This document shows positions 1 through 8,100 of a DNA stretch of 15,834 bases, one piece after another (the first letter of the stretch is position 1; each line of letters opens with the position of its first letter). The notes below the pieces were generated by a model. The model worked only from the letters and a program-made list of their open reading frames with translations, was not told the DNA's origin and did no database searches. The stretch spans positions 1 to 15,834 of the forward strand of contig NZ_JAHYSG010000180.1 in NCBI RefSeq assembly GCF_022095675.1, given 5' to 3'. The position numbers were made by a program, and so were the translations under genes. Source of the stretch: Dactylosporangium sp. AC04546 (lineage in GTDB: Bacteria > Actinomycetota > Actinomycetes > Mycobacteriales > Micromonosporaceae).

Positions 1-328
1 CGAAGTGCCCTGGCCGGTCGCGGGCCTCGCGTAGCAGCCGCCGGCCGGCAGTGATCCGGCCCTGCAGCGCTGGGAAAACTCGTGCGGCCGCGATCCGGAT
101 CCCAGACGATGAGCTCCCCGTTATCTTTAGTTGGTCGTGACAGCAGGGGTGGTTACCTGCGGTGCTGCGTCGCGGACATGTTCACCACGGCGCGTCACGA
201 CCGGTGAGCGAGTACTGGGCGGCGGGGTGCGCGTCGGGCTGCTGGTGTCGCAAGCGCGCAGGCGACTGGCGCGGGTGGTGGCGATTGCGCGGCCCGAGAC
301 CGAGGACTGCTGACCACTTGCACTTGTG
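1..328. other. Left-edge region without an assignable gene
   Basis: No reading frame here has both a convincing start and a recognisable product. A 60-codon plus-strand frame at 131-313 ends in a basic, low-complexity sequence I cannot place. A minus-strand frame running off the left edge below about position 110 is protein-like in composition but has no usable start codon. The stretch could hold the edge of a neighbouring gene. Confidence 0.4.
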
Positions 329-958
329 CTAGGCGCAGAGCTGGGCGTAGAGCGTGTCGTAGACCCACTGTCCCCAGCGATCTTGGAGCCAGTCTCGGTC
401 GCGGACGAACAGCAGATACAGCTCCGGACTTAGCAGGCCGAACAGCAGGTCGGCGGCGTGCTCGACCGACAGGTCGGCCTTGGCGCCGGGCTTGGCCACG
501 AGGCTGCGCGCCGCGACGGTGTGGACTTCGAGGCGCGGATCGCCGTCCTGCGGCCACATGCCGGCCAGGCTCGGGTCCTGCGCGGCAGCGGCGCGTAGCA
601 CGTCCATGATCGGCGCGACCCGCTGGAGCACCTCGCAGGTGCCGCGCACGTATGCCCGCAAATGCGCCTCGGCGGTGTCGGTCGCGAGAGCGTCCAGGAA
701 CCAGGCCCGCTGCATCGTGGGGATCGGCTCGTCGTCGCCGGCGATGGTGATGTCAACCAGCTCCTTGAGCAGCGAGGGCTTGTTGCCGAAGGCGAAGTAG
801 ATGGTTTGCACTGCGACGCCGGCCCGCTCGGCGATGCCCTGCAGCGTCGTGGCCCCGTAGCCCTGATCGACGAACAGTTCGTACGCGGCCTGCAGGATCC
901 GTTGCCGAGTCTGCCGCGACTTCTCGGCCTTCTTGCCGGTGCTCTTGACCAGTGGCAT
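329..958 (-). CDS. TetR/AcrR-family transcriptional regulator
   Basis: A 209-residue protein of normal TetR length. The N-terminal domain (about residues 15-62) has the family pattern: helix 1 with RILQAAYELF, then the helix-turn-helix TTLQGIAERAGVAVQTIYFAF at about 37-57, then the GNKPSLL segment. The C-terminal ligand-binding domain has no recognisable specificity. The gene is divergent from the monooxygenase/ABC exporter operon with only 60 bp between the two starts. That gap holds a cluster of inverted half-sites, so the protein most likely represses both itself and the exporter, with the exported compound as inducer (inference). No strong Shine-Dalgarno sequence precedes the ATG at 958. 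A TAGTGT -10-like hexamer lies so close on the minus strand that the transcript may be nearly leaderless. Confidence 0.9.
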   Translation of the reverse strand: MPLVKSTGKKAEKSRQTRQRILQAAYELFVDQGYGATTLQGIAERAGVAVQTIYFAFGNKPSLLKELVDITIAGDDEPIPTMQRAWFLDALATDTAEAHLRAYVRGTCEVLQRVAPIMDVLRAAAAQDPSLAGMWPQDGDPRLEVHTVAARSLVAKPGAKADLSVEHAADLLFGLLSPELYLLFVRDRDWLQDRWGQWVYDTLYAQLCA

Positions 959-973
959 GGCTGTAGCGTAACA

Positions 974-1003
974 CTAGAGTCGAACTCTAAAGACCAACTC
1001 TAG
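974..1003. promoter_or_regulatory. Candidate TetR operator with three ACTCTA half-sites
   Basis: CTAGAGT at 974-980 is inverted against ACTCTAA at 984-990 (6-bp TAGAGT/ACTCTA palindrome, 3-nt spacer) and against ACTCTAG at 997-1003 (7-bp arms, 16-nt spacer). The cluster fills the 60-bp gap between the divergent starts at 958 and 1019 and is clearly more AT-rich than its surroundings. It overlaps where both promoters must lie, as expected for a repressor that controls itself and the operon. Binding by the adjacent TetR protein is inference. Confidence 0.65.
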
Positions 1004-1018
1004 ATACGAGGTACAGAG

Positions 1019-1321
1019 ATGGCTCTCATCCGGACGACGCGGTTCACGGCCGACCCTGCGGACGCCGCCACCGTGCTGGAGCGGCGCGGCAACCTGCTCG
1101 CAGCGATCAGGGCGGCGTTCGGCGGTCCGACCGAGACCCGGCTGATCCGCGTCGACGAACGGACGTGGGTGGACATGTGGCGGTGGGACTCGCCCGAGAC
1201 CCTGCAAGCGACCCTCGCCGGCGCGCCGAGCCTGCCGGAGGCCGCCGCGGCGTTCGCCGTCACCCGCGATGTCAGCGCGGAGCAGGGCGAGCTGGTCGAC
1301 GAGGACGGCTGGACCCGATGA
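1019..1321 (+). CDS. ABM-like small monooxygenase / dimeric alpha-beta barrel protein
   Basis: A 100-residue protein of the size and pattern of the antibiotic biosynthesis monooxygenase (ABM) fold: a beta strand ([11 protein letters not shown]), a helix through the [14 protein letters not shown] region, a strand containing [13 protein letters not shown], and a final helix. The start at 1019 is supported by GAGG seven bases upstream. It is the first gene of the exporter operon, and its stop overlaps the ATPase start in an ATGA, indicating translational coupling. Such proteins are cofactor-independent oxygenases in polyketide pathways, but many small ABM-fold proteins in resistance operons have no known reaction. 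A substrate-modifying or sensing role beside the exporter is inference. Confidence 0.65.
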   Translation: MALIRTTRFTADPADAATVLERRGNLLAAIRAAFGGPTETRLIRVDERTWVDMWRWDSPETLQATLAGAPSLPEAAAAFAVTRDVSAEQGELVDEDGWTR

Positions 1322-2313
1322 CGAACTCGGGCCATCTGGCCGTCGAAGCGACGGGCCTGGTGAAGACGTTCGGCACGACCCGAGCCGTGAACGGTATCGA
1401 CCTGAGCATCCCCGCGGGCTCGGTGTACGGGTTCCTCGGCCCTAACGGTGCTGGCAAGACAACCACGATCCGCATGCTGGCCACGCTGCTGCGCCCCGAT
1501 GCGGGTAGCGCACGAGTGTTCGGCCACGATGTGGTCAGCCACGCCGCTGCGGTACGCGACCGGATCAGCCTCACCGGACAGTACGCCTCGCTCGACGACG
1601 GGCTCACCGCACGGGAGAACCTCGTCCTGCTCGGTCGGCTGCACGGCCACTCCCGCGCCGGTGCGGCAGCCCGGGCGGAGGAGCTGCTGAACGCTTTCTC
1701 ACTGACCGAGACGGCCGACCGTCTGGTCAAGACGTACTCCGGTGGCATGCGGCGCCGGCTGGACATCGCCGCCGGCCTCATCGTCACGCCCGATCTGCTG
1801 TTCCTGGATGAGCCCACCACCGGGCTGGACCCGCGCAGCCGCAACGATGTGTGGAACCTGGTCCGGGTCCTCGTCGCCGAGGGCGCCACGGTCCTGTTGA
1901 CCACCCAGTACCTCGACGAGGCGGACCAACTCGCCGACCGCATCGCCGTCATCGACCACGGCACCGTCATCGCCCAGGGCACCAGCAGCCAACTCAAGGC
2001 ATCGGTGGGAGGTGGCGCCCTGCACGTCCGGCTGGCCGAACCTGACGACTGGGCCGCCGCTGAACGGGTGCTGACCCAGGCGTTGCACGGGCCTGTGGCG
2101 CACGGCCCCGATCCGGCCGCCGTGACCGCTCAGGTGTCGGCTAGCGGGCCGGCCGGCGCCGTGGCGGCAGCGCACGCGCTGGCCGAGCTGTCGCGGGCCC
2201 GGGTCGAGGTCACCGAATTCGCCCTCGGACAGCCCAGCCTGGACGAGGTGTTCCTCGCCCTGACTGGCCGTCTGGCCACTGCCGACGCCGCACCGAAGGG
2301 AAAGACTGAATGA
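1318..2313 (+). CDS. drrA: DrrA-like drug-resistance ABC transporter ATPase
   Basis: A 331-residue ABC ATPase that energises the permease encoded next. Visible motifs: Walker [10 protein letters not shown] (residues 41-49), Q-loop Q88, signature SGGMR (141-145), Walker B LLFLDEP (160-166) with the following TTGLD. The switch position reads TTQYLDEAD (Q196) instead of the usual histidine; this is shared by DrrA-type ATPases and is not by itself a defect. The C-terminal about 100 residues form the extension typical of the DAN/CcmA-DrrA subfamily, including a [14 protein letters not shown] motif. The ATG at 1318 is chosen because it overlaps the preceding stop (ATGA) and begins where homology starts; the frame stays open upstream to 1165 but that overlaps the monooxygenase gene. 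The gene overlaps the permease start at 2310. The exported drug cannot be told from sequence. Confidence 0.9.
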   Translation: MTNSGHLAVEATGLVKTFGTTRAVNGIDLSIPAGSVYGFLGPNGAGKTTTIRMLATLLRPDAGSARVFGHDVVSHAAAVRDRISLTGQYASLDDGLTARENLVLLGRLHGHSRAGAAARAEELLNAFSLTETADRLVKTYSGGMRRRLDIAAGLIVTPDLLFLDEPTTGLDPRSRNDVWNLVRVLVAEGATVLLTTQYLDEADQLADRIAVIDHGTVIAQGTSSQLKASVGGGALHVRLAEPDDWAAAERVLTQALHGPVAHGPDPAAVTAQVSASGPAGAVAAAHALAELSRARVEVTEFALGQPSLDEVFLALTGRLATADAAPKGKTE

Positions 2314-3143
2314 CCACGCTCGTCAGCGTCAGTGTCAGCGGCGCCGGGCGCTCCGGCGCGGTGCTCGCCACCCGCCCGCGGCCGCCCCGGCCCAGCACCC
2401 TGAGTGCCAGCCTGGCGTTCGCCCGGCGGGCCCTGCTGAAGATCAGGCGTACCCCCGTCCAGATCTTCGACATCGCCGTCCACCCGGTCGTGTTCACCCT
2501 GATGTTCACATATCTCTTCGGCGGCGCGGTCGGCGGATCGACCGGCAAGTACGTCGGCTACCTGGTCCCGGGGATCCTCGTGATGACCCTGCTGGTGACG
2601 ACCGGCACCACCGGCGCCGCGCTCAGTGTCGACCTCGCCGACGGCGCGTTCGACCGGTACCGCACCCTGTCGATCCGACCCGCCGCCCCACTCATCGGGG
2701 CAATGCTCAGCGACGCCATACGGTACGTGCTCGCCTCGGCGGTGGTCGTGGGGCTCGGCCTTGCGCTGGGGTTCCGCCCGCACGGCAACGTCCTCGGTGT
2801 GGCGGCCGCGGTGCTGCTTGTCGTCGCCTTCGGCATCAGCCTGTCCTGGGTGTGGGCGACGCTGGCGCTGCTCATGAGGTCGCCCGGCGCCGTGCTCAGC
2901 GTGTCCCAGGCGCTGCTGTACCCGCTGTCGCTGTTCAGCAACATCTTCGTCGACCCGGCCACCCTGCCCGGATGGCTGCACGCCTTTGTCGATGTCAACC
3001 CGGTCACCCACCTGGTGACCGCTGGCCGAGAGTTGATGGCGGGCGGCGCTCCCGGCCCTCAGCTCGCCTGGATCCTGATCGCTTGCACGGTGCTGACGGT
3101 GGTCTTCGCGCCGCTATCGGTGCGCCTGCTCCGCACCAGATGA
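2310..3143 (+). CDS. drrB: DrrB-like ABC-2 type permease
   Basis: A 277-residue integral membrane protein, the partner of the ATPase encoded immediately upstream (ATGA overlap at 2310-2313). After a cytoplasmic N-terminus of about 45 residues there are hydrophobic segments consistent with six membrane spans, including [64 protein letters not shown] and a final [18 protein letters not shown]. Family hallmarks are [20 protein letters not shown] and the [13 protein letters not shown] segment before the last span. DrrAB pairs export planar or amphiphilic antibiotics such as anthracyclines and give self-resistance; the substrate here is unknown. Confidence 0.88.
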   Translation: MTTLVSVSVSGAGRSGAVLATRPRPPRPSTLSASLAFARRALLKIRRTPVQIFDIAVHPVVFTLMFTYLFGGAVGGSTGKYVGYLVPGILVMTLLVTTGTTGAALSVDLADGAFDRYRTLSIRPAAPLIGAMLSDAIRYVLASAVVVGLGLALGFRPHGNVLGVAAAVLLVVAFGISLSWVWATLALLMRSPGAVLSVSQALLYPLSLFSNIFVDPATLPGWLHAFVDVNPVTHLVTAGRELMAGGAPGPQLAWILIACTVLTVVFAPLSVRLLRTR

Positions 3144-3151
3144 CGACACAC

Positions 3152-3188
3152 CGCGGTCGGAGGGTGCCGGCGGCACCCCTCGACCGCG
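3152..3188 (+). terminator. Strong intergenic hairpin between permease and methyltransferase genes
   Basis: The arms 3152-3168 and 3172-3188 pair over 17 positions with one mismatch and one G-U pair and a GGC loop. The hairpin begins 8 bases after the permease stop and there is no T-run. It could be a partial terminator or an RNA-processing/stability element that lowers expression of the downstream methyltransferase, whose GAGGAG ribosome binding site (3193-3198) lies just outside the stem. Confidence 0.45.
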
Positions 3189-3203
3189 ACTCGAGGAGAC
3201 AAG

Positions 3204-3887
3204 ATGATCGACACGACAACCGCTAGGCAGCGCTGGTTGAGCGCCCTCTGGCCCTTCGTGCAAGCACACCTGCCACCGGCACCATCCCGCGTGCTGGAGA
3301 TCGGATGCGGCCCGACCGGCGGCTTCGTCCCGGCCATGCGAGAACACGGCCATGACATTGTGGGCGTGGACCCGGCCGCACCGCTTGGGCCTGGCTACCA
3401 CCAGACGGAGTTCGAAAACCACAAGCCGACCCGCCCGGTCGACGCGATCGTGGCCTGCACTGCACTGCACCATGTCAGCGACCTCGATCAGGTCCTCGAC
3501 CGAGCCGCGGCGGCCCTCGCACCGGGCGGCGTGCTCATCGTCGTCGAGTGGGCGTACGAGAAGTTCGACGAGGCAACCGCACGATGGAGCTTCGACCGGC
3601 TGCCCAACAGCGGCGAGCACGGCTGGCTGCACAGCCACCGGGAGCTGTGGCTCGCATCTGGGCAACCCTGGCATACCTACCTCGATGCCTGGGCCCAACG
3701 AGAGGGCCTGCGCAGCGGCCACGCCATTGTCCAAGCGCTCCAGGCCCGGTTCCGCACCCGGCTGCTCACCGAGGCCCCCTATCTCTTCCCCGACCTGTAC
3801 CCCAGTTCAGTAACCCATGAGCGGGCAGCCACACACCGCGGCGAGATCCAAGCCACCGGAATCCGTTACATCGGAGTCAAGCCATGA
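3204..3887 (+). CDS. Class I SAM-dependent methyltransferase
   Basis: A 227-residue Rossmann-fold methyltransferase of the Methyltransf_11/25 type. Motif I is VLEIGCGPTGG (residues 30-40), the acidic residue for SAM ribose is D56 in VGVDP, motif IV-like DAIVACTALHHV is at 80-91, and LAPGGVLIVVEW (105-116) is the strand-5 motif. The acceptor cannot be deduced. GAGGAG lies five bases before the ATG at 3204. The gene follows the exporter genes in the same direction after a hairpin, and its stop overlaps the ATG of a truncated trmO-like gene, so it was coupled to that gene. It could modify a small molecule or a target as part of the resistance unit, but that is inference from position only. Confidence 0.85.
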   Translation: MIDTTTARQRWLSALWPFVQAHLPPAPSRVLEIGCGPTGGFVPAMREHGHDIVGVDPAAPLGPGYHQTEFENHKPTRPVDAIVACTALHHVSDLDQVLDRAAAALAPGGVLIVVEWAYEKFDEATARWSFDRLPNSGEHGWLHSHRELWLASGQPWHTYLDAWAQREGLRSGHAIVQALQARFRTRLLTEAPYLFPDLYPSSVTHERAATHRGEIQATGIRYIGVKP

Positions 3888-4030
3888 CCTTCGCCGCGAC
3901 TCCGATCGGGAGTGTCCACAATGCAAGGACGAACCCGCAGGACTCTGAACACTGGGGTGACACCGAGAGCCTGATCCTCATCGAGCCCCGCTCCGGCGAC
4001 CTTACAAGTCCTAACAGAATGATCATTTGA
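3884..4030 (+). pseudogene. trmO: TrmO/TsaA-family tRNA methyltransferase, truncated by an insertion sequence
   Basis: The ATG overlaps the methyltransferase stop (ATGA, 3884-3887). The frame starts with TPIGSVHNAR and continues through DSEHWGDTESLILIEP, the N-terminal pattern of the short actinobacterial TrmO/TsaA-like proteins (PIG-V strand, then WG-x-ES strand). TrmO uses SAM to N6-methylate t6A37 of tRNA; actinobacterial relatives are mostly uncharacterised. Only about 38-39 native codons remain before the IS end at 4000. The frame then reads into the inverted repeat and stops at 4028-4030 (48 codons in all). The sequence after the IS (from 4919) does not look like the missing TrmO body, so more than a clean insertion has occurred. 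The product would be non-functional. Confidence 0.7.
4000..4024. repeat. Left terminal inverted repeat of the IS5-family element
   Basis: It begins CCTTACAAGTCCTAACAG and ends in ATGATC. It matches the reverse complement of 4894-4918 at 24 of 25 positions; the difference is at the ninth base (G here, C in the other copy). The transposase stop codon (4023-4025 on the minus strand) lies at its inner edge. Confidence 0.92.
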
Positions 4031-4858
4031 TGAGTCGGCGGTAGCAGATGATGGAGCAGGCCAGGTTCATGAACGCTTCGTGGATGTCGTCGCGGATTTC
4101 CCAGCGGATGCGCAGGCGGCGGAACCAGTGCAGGAGTGCGACGGTCTGCTCGACCACCCAGCGGTGAACGCCCAGGCCGGAGCCGTGTTCGACGCCGCGT
4201 CGGGCGAAGTGGGGTGTGATGCCTTTGTCGTGGACGTGGTCGCGGTGGATGTCGAAGTCGTAGGCCCGGTCGGCGTAGAGGCTGTCCGGGCGTCGGCGGG
4301 GCCGGCCGCGTTTGCCGCGCACCGGCGGGATGGCGTCGATCAACGCCATGAGTTGGGTGACGTCGTGGCGGTTGCCGCCGGTCAGGCTGACGGCGAGTGG
4401 GATGCCCGCGCCGTCGGTAATGACGTGGTGTTTCGAGCCGGCCCTGGCGCGGTCGACCGGGCCTTCCGATGAGCTCGGGCCGGTTTTGGGCAGCCCTTCA
4501 GGGCCCGTACGTGCGCGGCGTCGATCACCGCCTTGGACCAGTCGAGCTTGTCCGCGGCGCGCAGTTCGGCCAGCAGCACCTCGTGCAGGCGTTGCCACAC
4601 GCCGGCCTCGTGCCACTCAGCGAGGCGCCGCCAGCAGGTCATCCCTGACCCGAACCCCAACTCCTGCGGCAGGAACTCCCACGGGATTGCTGTGTACAGC
4701 ACGAACAGAATCCCGCACAGCACCTGCCGGTCCGGTACCCGTTTCCGCCCGGGGTTGCGCAACCGCCGCGGGTGCTGGGGCAACAGCGGCTCGATCCGCT
4801 CCCACAACCCGTCCGGCACGATCCACGGTGGCTGCTCGCCCTTCCGCACGGTCGACAC
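4023..4858 (-). CDS. IS5-family transposase made by -1 ribosomal frameshift
   Basis: Frame A (ATG at 4858) encodes the N-terminal DUF4096-like DNA-binding part with PWIVPDGLWERIEPLLP and the first catalytic aspartate in VIDAAHVRAL (D113). Frame B runs to the stop at 4023 and carries GSKHHVITDG, the second aspartate in LYADRAYD (D197) and the glutamate in WVVEQTVALLHWFRRL (E237). A -1 shift at the heptamer C-CCA-AAA (4490-4484) joins ...RALKGCPK directly to TGPSSSEGPVDRA... and gives a 278-residue DDE transposase of normal IS427 length. Without the shift frame A continues as a 158-residue product lacking two of three catalytic residues. All three are present in the fused product, so the element is probably active. 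Confidence 0.88.
4484..4490 (-). promoter_or_regulatory. Programmed -1 frameshift site C-CCA-AAA
   Basis: On the minus strand the heptamer CCCAAAA stands in the exact X-XXY-YYZ phase with frame A (codons CCA AAA), and slipping by -1 enters the transposase C-terminal frame. An AAGGG sequence a few bases upstream could act as an internal Shine-Dalgarno stimulator. Immediately downstream, ACCGGCC can pair with GGCCCGGT (one bulged base, about 14-nt loop) as a stimulatory stem. The signals are seen in the sequence; the efficiency is unknown. Confidence 0.75.
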
Positions 4859-4893
4859 TGTAGATCATCGTCCACAAAGGACGAAAGTCCCTA

Positions 4894-4918
4894 GATCATT
4901 CTGTTAGGAGTTGTAAGG
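4894..4918. repeat. Right terminal inverted repeat of the IS5-family element
   Basis: It starts GATCATTCTGTTAGGAG on the plus strand and ends TTGTAAGG, the partner of 4000-4024. The transposase start codon is 36 bases inside it. Confidence 0.92.
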
Positions 4919-5069
4919 CGCATGTGAAGTCGTCGTCCCGCACGATGTCGTCGCGCCAGCGTGGAAGTCGCTGCCCGCGTGCTCGCTTCCGAAGAGCCGT
5001 GGCTCTTGCGCTGGCAGCAGCACGGTTAGCGTTCACGCGGACCGCGAGACTCGGACCGTGATGTAGCGG
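4919..5069. other. Short intergenic segment between IS and giant gene
   Basis: No recognised gene. A 46-codon minus-strand frame starts at a GTG (5036) and contains LPRWRDDIVRDDDFTCA before it runs into the IS repeat and stops at 4896. Its last residues are encoded by the IS, so it may be the broken end of an older gene, but I do not recognise it. None of the frames resembles the missing TrmO body. Confidence 0.4.
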
Positions 5070-5111
5070 GCCGGCCGGCCCCGGACCGTATGGGGTCTAG
5101 GGTCGGCCGGC
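5070..5111 (-). terminator. GC-rich hairpin after the giant secreted-protein gene
   Basis: GCCGGCCGGCC (5070-5080) pairs with GGTCGGCCGGC (5101-5111), 10 of 11 positions, with a 20-nt loop. It begins 10 bases beyond the stop codon at 5121-5123. There is no T-run, as is usual for terminators of high-GC actinomycetes. Confidence 0.55.
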
Positions 5112-5120
5112 TGCGGGGTG

Positions 5121-8100
5121 CTACGAGGCGTACACCTCGAACTCGGAGATCTGGCCCGCGGGCCAGCCGGTGTTCGCGGTGATGGTCAGTCGCAGGTACC
5201 GCCGTGTCGTGGCGGGGAAGGTGATCGTCACCGTGTTGGCGGTGGCCGGGTTGAAGGTGTAGCCCGCCGACCCCACGATCGTGGTGTACGACGAGCCGTC
5301 GGTCGAGCCGAGCACCGACAGCGTCTGGGTACGGCTCTCCCAGCCTGCCGGCAGCTTCAGCACCACCCGCGAGATGCTCACCGACGAGCCGAGGTCGACG
5401 GTGAGCGACTGCGGGAAGGCGTTGTTCGCGCTCTCCCAGTACGTGGCCGCGTTGCCGTCGACCGTGTTGGTGGCGACGTACACCTGTTGCACGCTGGTCG
5501 CGGTGACGGGCCGTCCGGCCGCCAGGTTCGTCGTGGCGGACGTGCCGGTGCCGGACAGGGCCACGGTGTGCGGGCTGCCGGTCGCGTTCGACCCGACCGA
5601 GAGCGTGCCGGCACGGGAGCCGGTCGCGGTCGGCGTGAAGGTGACGTTGACCGTGCAGGAGGCGCCCGCGGCCAGCGTCGATCCGCAGTTGTTGGTCTGC
5701 GCGAAGTCGCCGCTGATGGTGACGCCGGTGAGCGTCGCCGTGCCGGTGCCGGTGTTGGTGACGGTCACCGGCGACGCCGGGCTGGTCGATCCGACCGTCC
5801 GGCTACCGAAGGCGAGGCTGCTGGGAGAGACCGCCAGCGCCGGCCCCGTGGTACCGCCGTCGGCGTACGCCTCGAACTCGGAGATCTGCGCGGCGGGCCA
5901 GCCGGTGTTGGCGGTGATGGTCAGCCGCAGGTATCGCCGGGCGCCGGCCGGCAGGTTGATGGTCACCGTGTTGGCGGTGGCCGGGTCGAAGGTGTAGCCG
6001 GCTGAGCCGACGATCGTGGTGTACGACGAGCCGTCGGTTGAGCCGAGTACCGACAGGGTCTGTGTCCGGCTGCCCCAGCTCGCCGGCAGCTTGAGCACCA
6101 CGCGGCCGACGGTGAGGGCGGAGCCGAGGTCGACGGTGAACGACTGCGGGAAGGCGTTGTTCGCGCTCTCCCAGTACGTCGACTGGTTGCCGTCGACCGC
6201 GTTACTCGCGACGAACGACTGGTTCGTGCTCGTCGCGGTCGCCGACCGGCCCGCGGCGAGGTTGCCGGACGGGTTGGCGCCGGTGCCGGTGAGCGCCACG
6301 GTCAGCGGGCTGCCGGGCGCGGACGAGGCGACGGCCAGCGAGCCGCCGCGCACGCCGGTGGCGGTCGGCCGGAAGGTGACGTTGACCGTGCAGGAGGCGC
6401 CCGCGGCCAGCGTCGACCCGCAGGTGTTGGTCTGCGCGAAGTCGCCGCTGATGGTGACGCCGGTGACCGTCACCGCCGCCGATCCGGTGTTGCGTACCGT
6501 CACCGTGCGGGCGGCGCTGGTGGTGTTGACGTTCTGGGCACCGAAGTCGAGGCTGCCCGGGTCGGCGACCAGCCCGCCGCCACCGCGGCGCCGCTCGAAT
6601 TCGGCCGTCCAGTACGCGGTCCGGTCGAGGTACGCCGTCTCCGCCGCGGCCCCGGTGAGGCCGTACGCGCCGGAGTAGGTCTGGTAGTTCAGCCCGGCCG
6701 GTGGGCTGCTGCGGGCCGGCTCGATCGTCGACCCCTCGTGCCACTCGTTGAACGAGGTGATCGAGACCCACGTCGGCAGCCCGCCCTTGGTCGGGTCGAG
6801 CGCGTTGGTCCAGACCTGGTCGTACGTGGCGCCGTTGTTGCGGGCCAGGGTGGGTGTGGTGTTGCCCGGCACCGCCCGGTCGTCGAGGTAGCCGGGGCCG
6901 ATCGAGGGCGCCCAGACCAGGCCGTGGGACTGGGCGTACTCGCCAGCCGCCTCCCAGCCGGGCGCGGTGGCGGCGGCGATCGCGTCGTAGGTGTACATCC
7001 CGGAGAAGTTCGCGATCTTCGTCGTGTCCGTGGTCTGCGCAAGGATGATGTTGCTGGCGTTGACCTGGGCGAGCGCCGACCAGTCGGTGATGTTCAGGCT
7101 CTCGAAGATGTAGAACGCCGGGCGGTTGCCCCGATCCGCCGCCCGGTAGAAGGCCGGGTGGCTGCCGTAGCGGCTGTTGATGTAGTTGATGTCCGCCACC
7201 GTCGAGGCGGCGGTCCGCCCGGTGTACGGCTCCAGGTGCCAGGCGACCTTGATGCCCTGCGCCTGGGCCGCGTTGAGCACGCCCGTGACGAGATTGTCCT
7301 CGTACGAGCCCTGTCCCCACCAGCTGTAGACGATGACGCCGGCGCCGGACTGCTTGATCCAGGTCATGTGCTGCGCCACGGCGCCGGCGAAGTCACCGGA
7401 GTCGTACGCGCCGAGGGTCGGGTAGTAGTCGGCGCCGACGTCGTTCGGCGGGGTGTGCCCGCCCTGCTGCCAGTGCCGGTAGCTGCCGTTGACCGTCGGG
7501 CTGCCGTACCACGGGTAGTAGAAGAGGTGCACGTTCGGTGACTGGGTCGACGGTGGCGGGTTGTTCGGGCCGACGCCGGGGCCGACGAAGTCGATCCAGT
7601 TGACGTTGAGCAGCCCGCCGGTCGCGCCGCCGGTCGGCCGGGCGACGAAGTACAGCGGCTGGCTCACTGTGCTCGCGGCCAGCGTCACGGGCACGTCGGT
7701 GTAGGTCTGCCAGCCGCCCGTCCCCGGCACGGTGGCCGAGCCGACCATCGTCCCGGTGGGCGAGCCGGCGCGCACCTCGACCACGGCGCCCGGGCCACCG
7801 GACGCGGCCCGCAGCCGCAGCGACTGGATGCCGGTCAGGTTGGTCGGGTTGAGCGACCACCAGTCGCCGTCCTCGATGAAGCCGATGTTCTGGAAGCCGC
7901 CCTGCGGGTCGCCGGTCGTCTCCCGCTGGACGCCCGGGTCGCCGCCGGTCGGAGCGCCGGCGACCCGACCGGTCGCGCTGAAGTACTCGGCCTGCTTGCG
8001 CTTCGGCTGCAGCTGAACCTGCGACCGCCCGGTCAGCGCGGCCGCGCCGCCGGCCCCGCCCCGGTCGGTGTAGCTCGCCTCGAGGACGGCGAAGAGGTTC

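Larger units (their letters stand above)
4000..4918 (-). mobile_element. IS5-family (IS427-like) insertion sequence, complete, 919 bp
   Basis: The element is bounded by 25-bp inverted repeats matching at 24 positions and contains one transposase coding region in two overlapping frames. Length, the two-frame layout and the transposase sequence fit the IS427 group of the IS5 family. No direct target duplication is visible: the left flank ends in CGA and the right flank starts with CGC. Together with the missing 3' part of the trmO-like gene, this suggests a deletion or recombination beside the element after insertion. Confidence 0.9.

Noticed and set aside
1165..1317. Earlier start for the DrrA-like ATPase
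   Set aside because: It would overlap the ABM gene by half its length and has no ABC similarity; ATG 1318 gives the ATGA coupling.
1909..1917. Missing H-loop histidine in the ATPase (Q196) as a sign of inactivation
   Set aside because: TTQYLDEAD is the usual sequence in DrrA-type ATPases, so it is not a defect.
2130..3011. Minus-strand 293-codon frame
   Set aside because: It is antisense to the DrrA/DrrB genes and shows the low-complexity HRGQ composition of a shadow frame.
3997..4921. Target-site duplication around the IS5-family element (CGA versus CGC)
   Set aside because: Only two of three bases agree, which is expected by chance in GC-rich DNA.
5118..6005. Plus-strand 295-codon frame
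   Set aside because: It is antisense to the giant gene and arginine/glycine-rich, as expected for a high-GC shadow.
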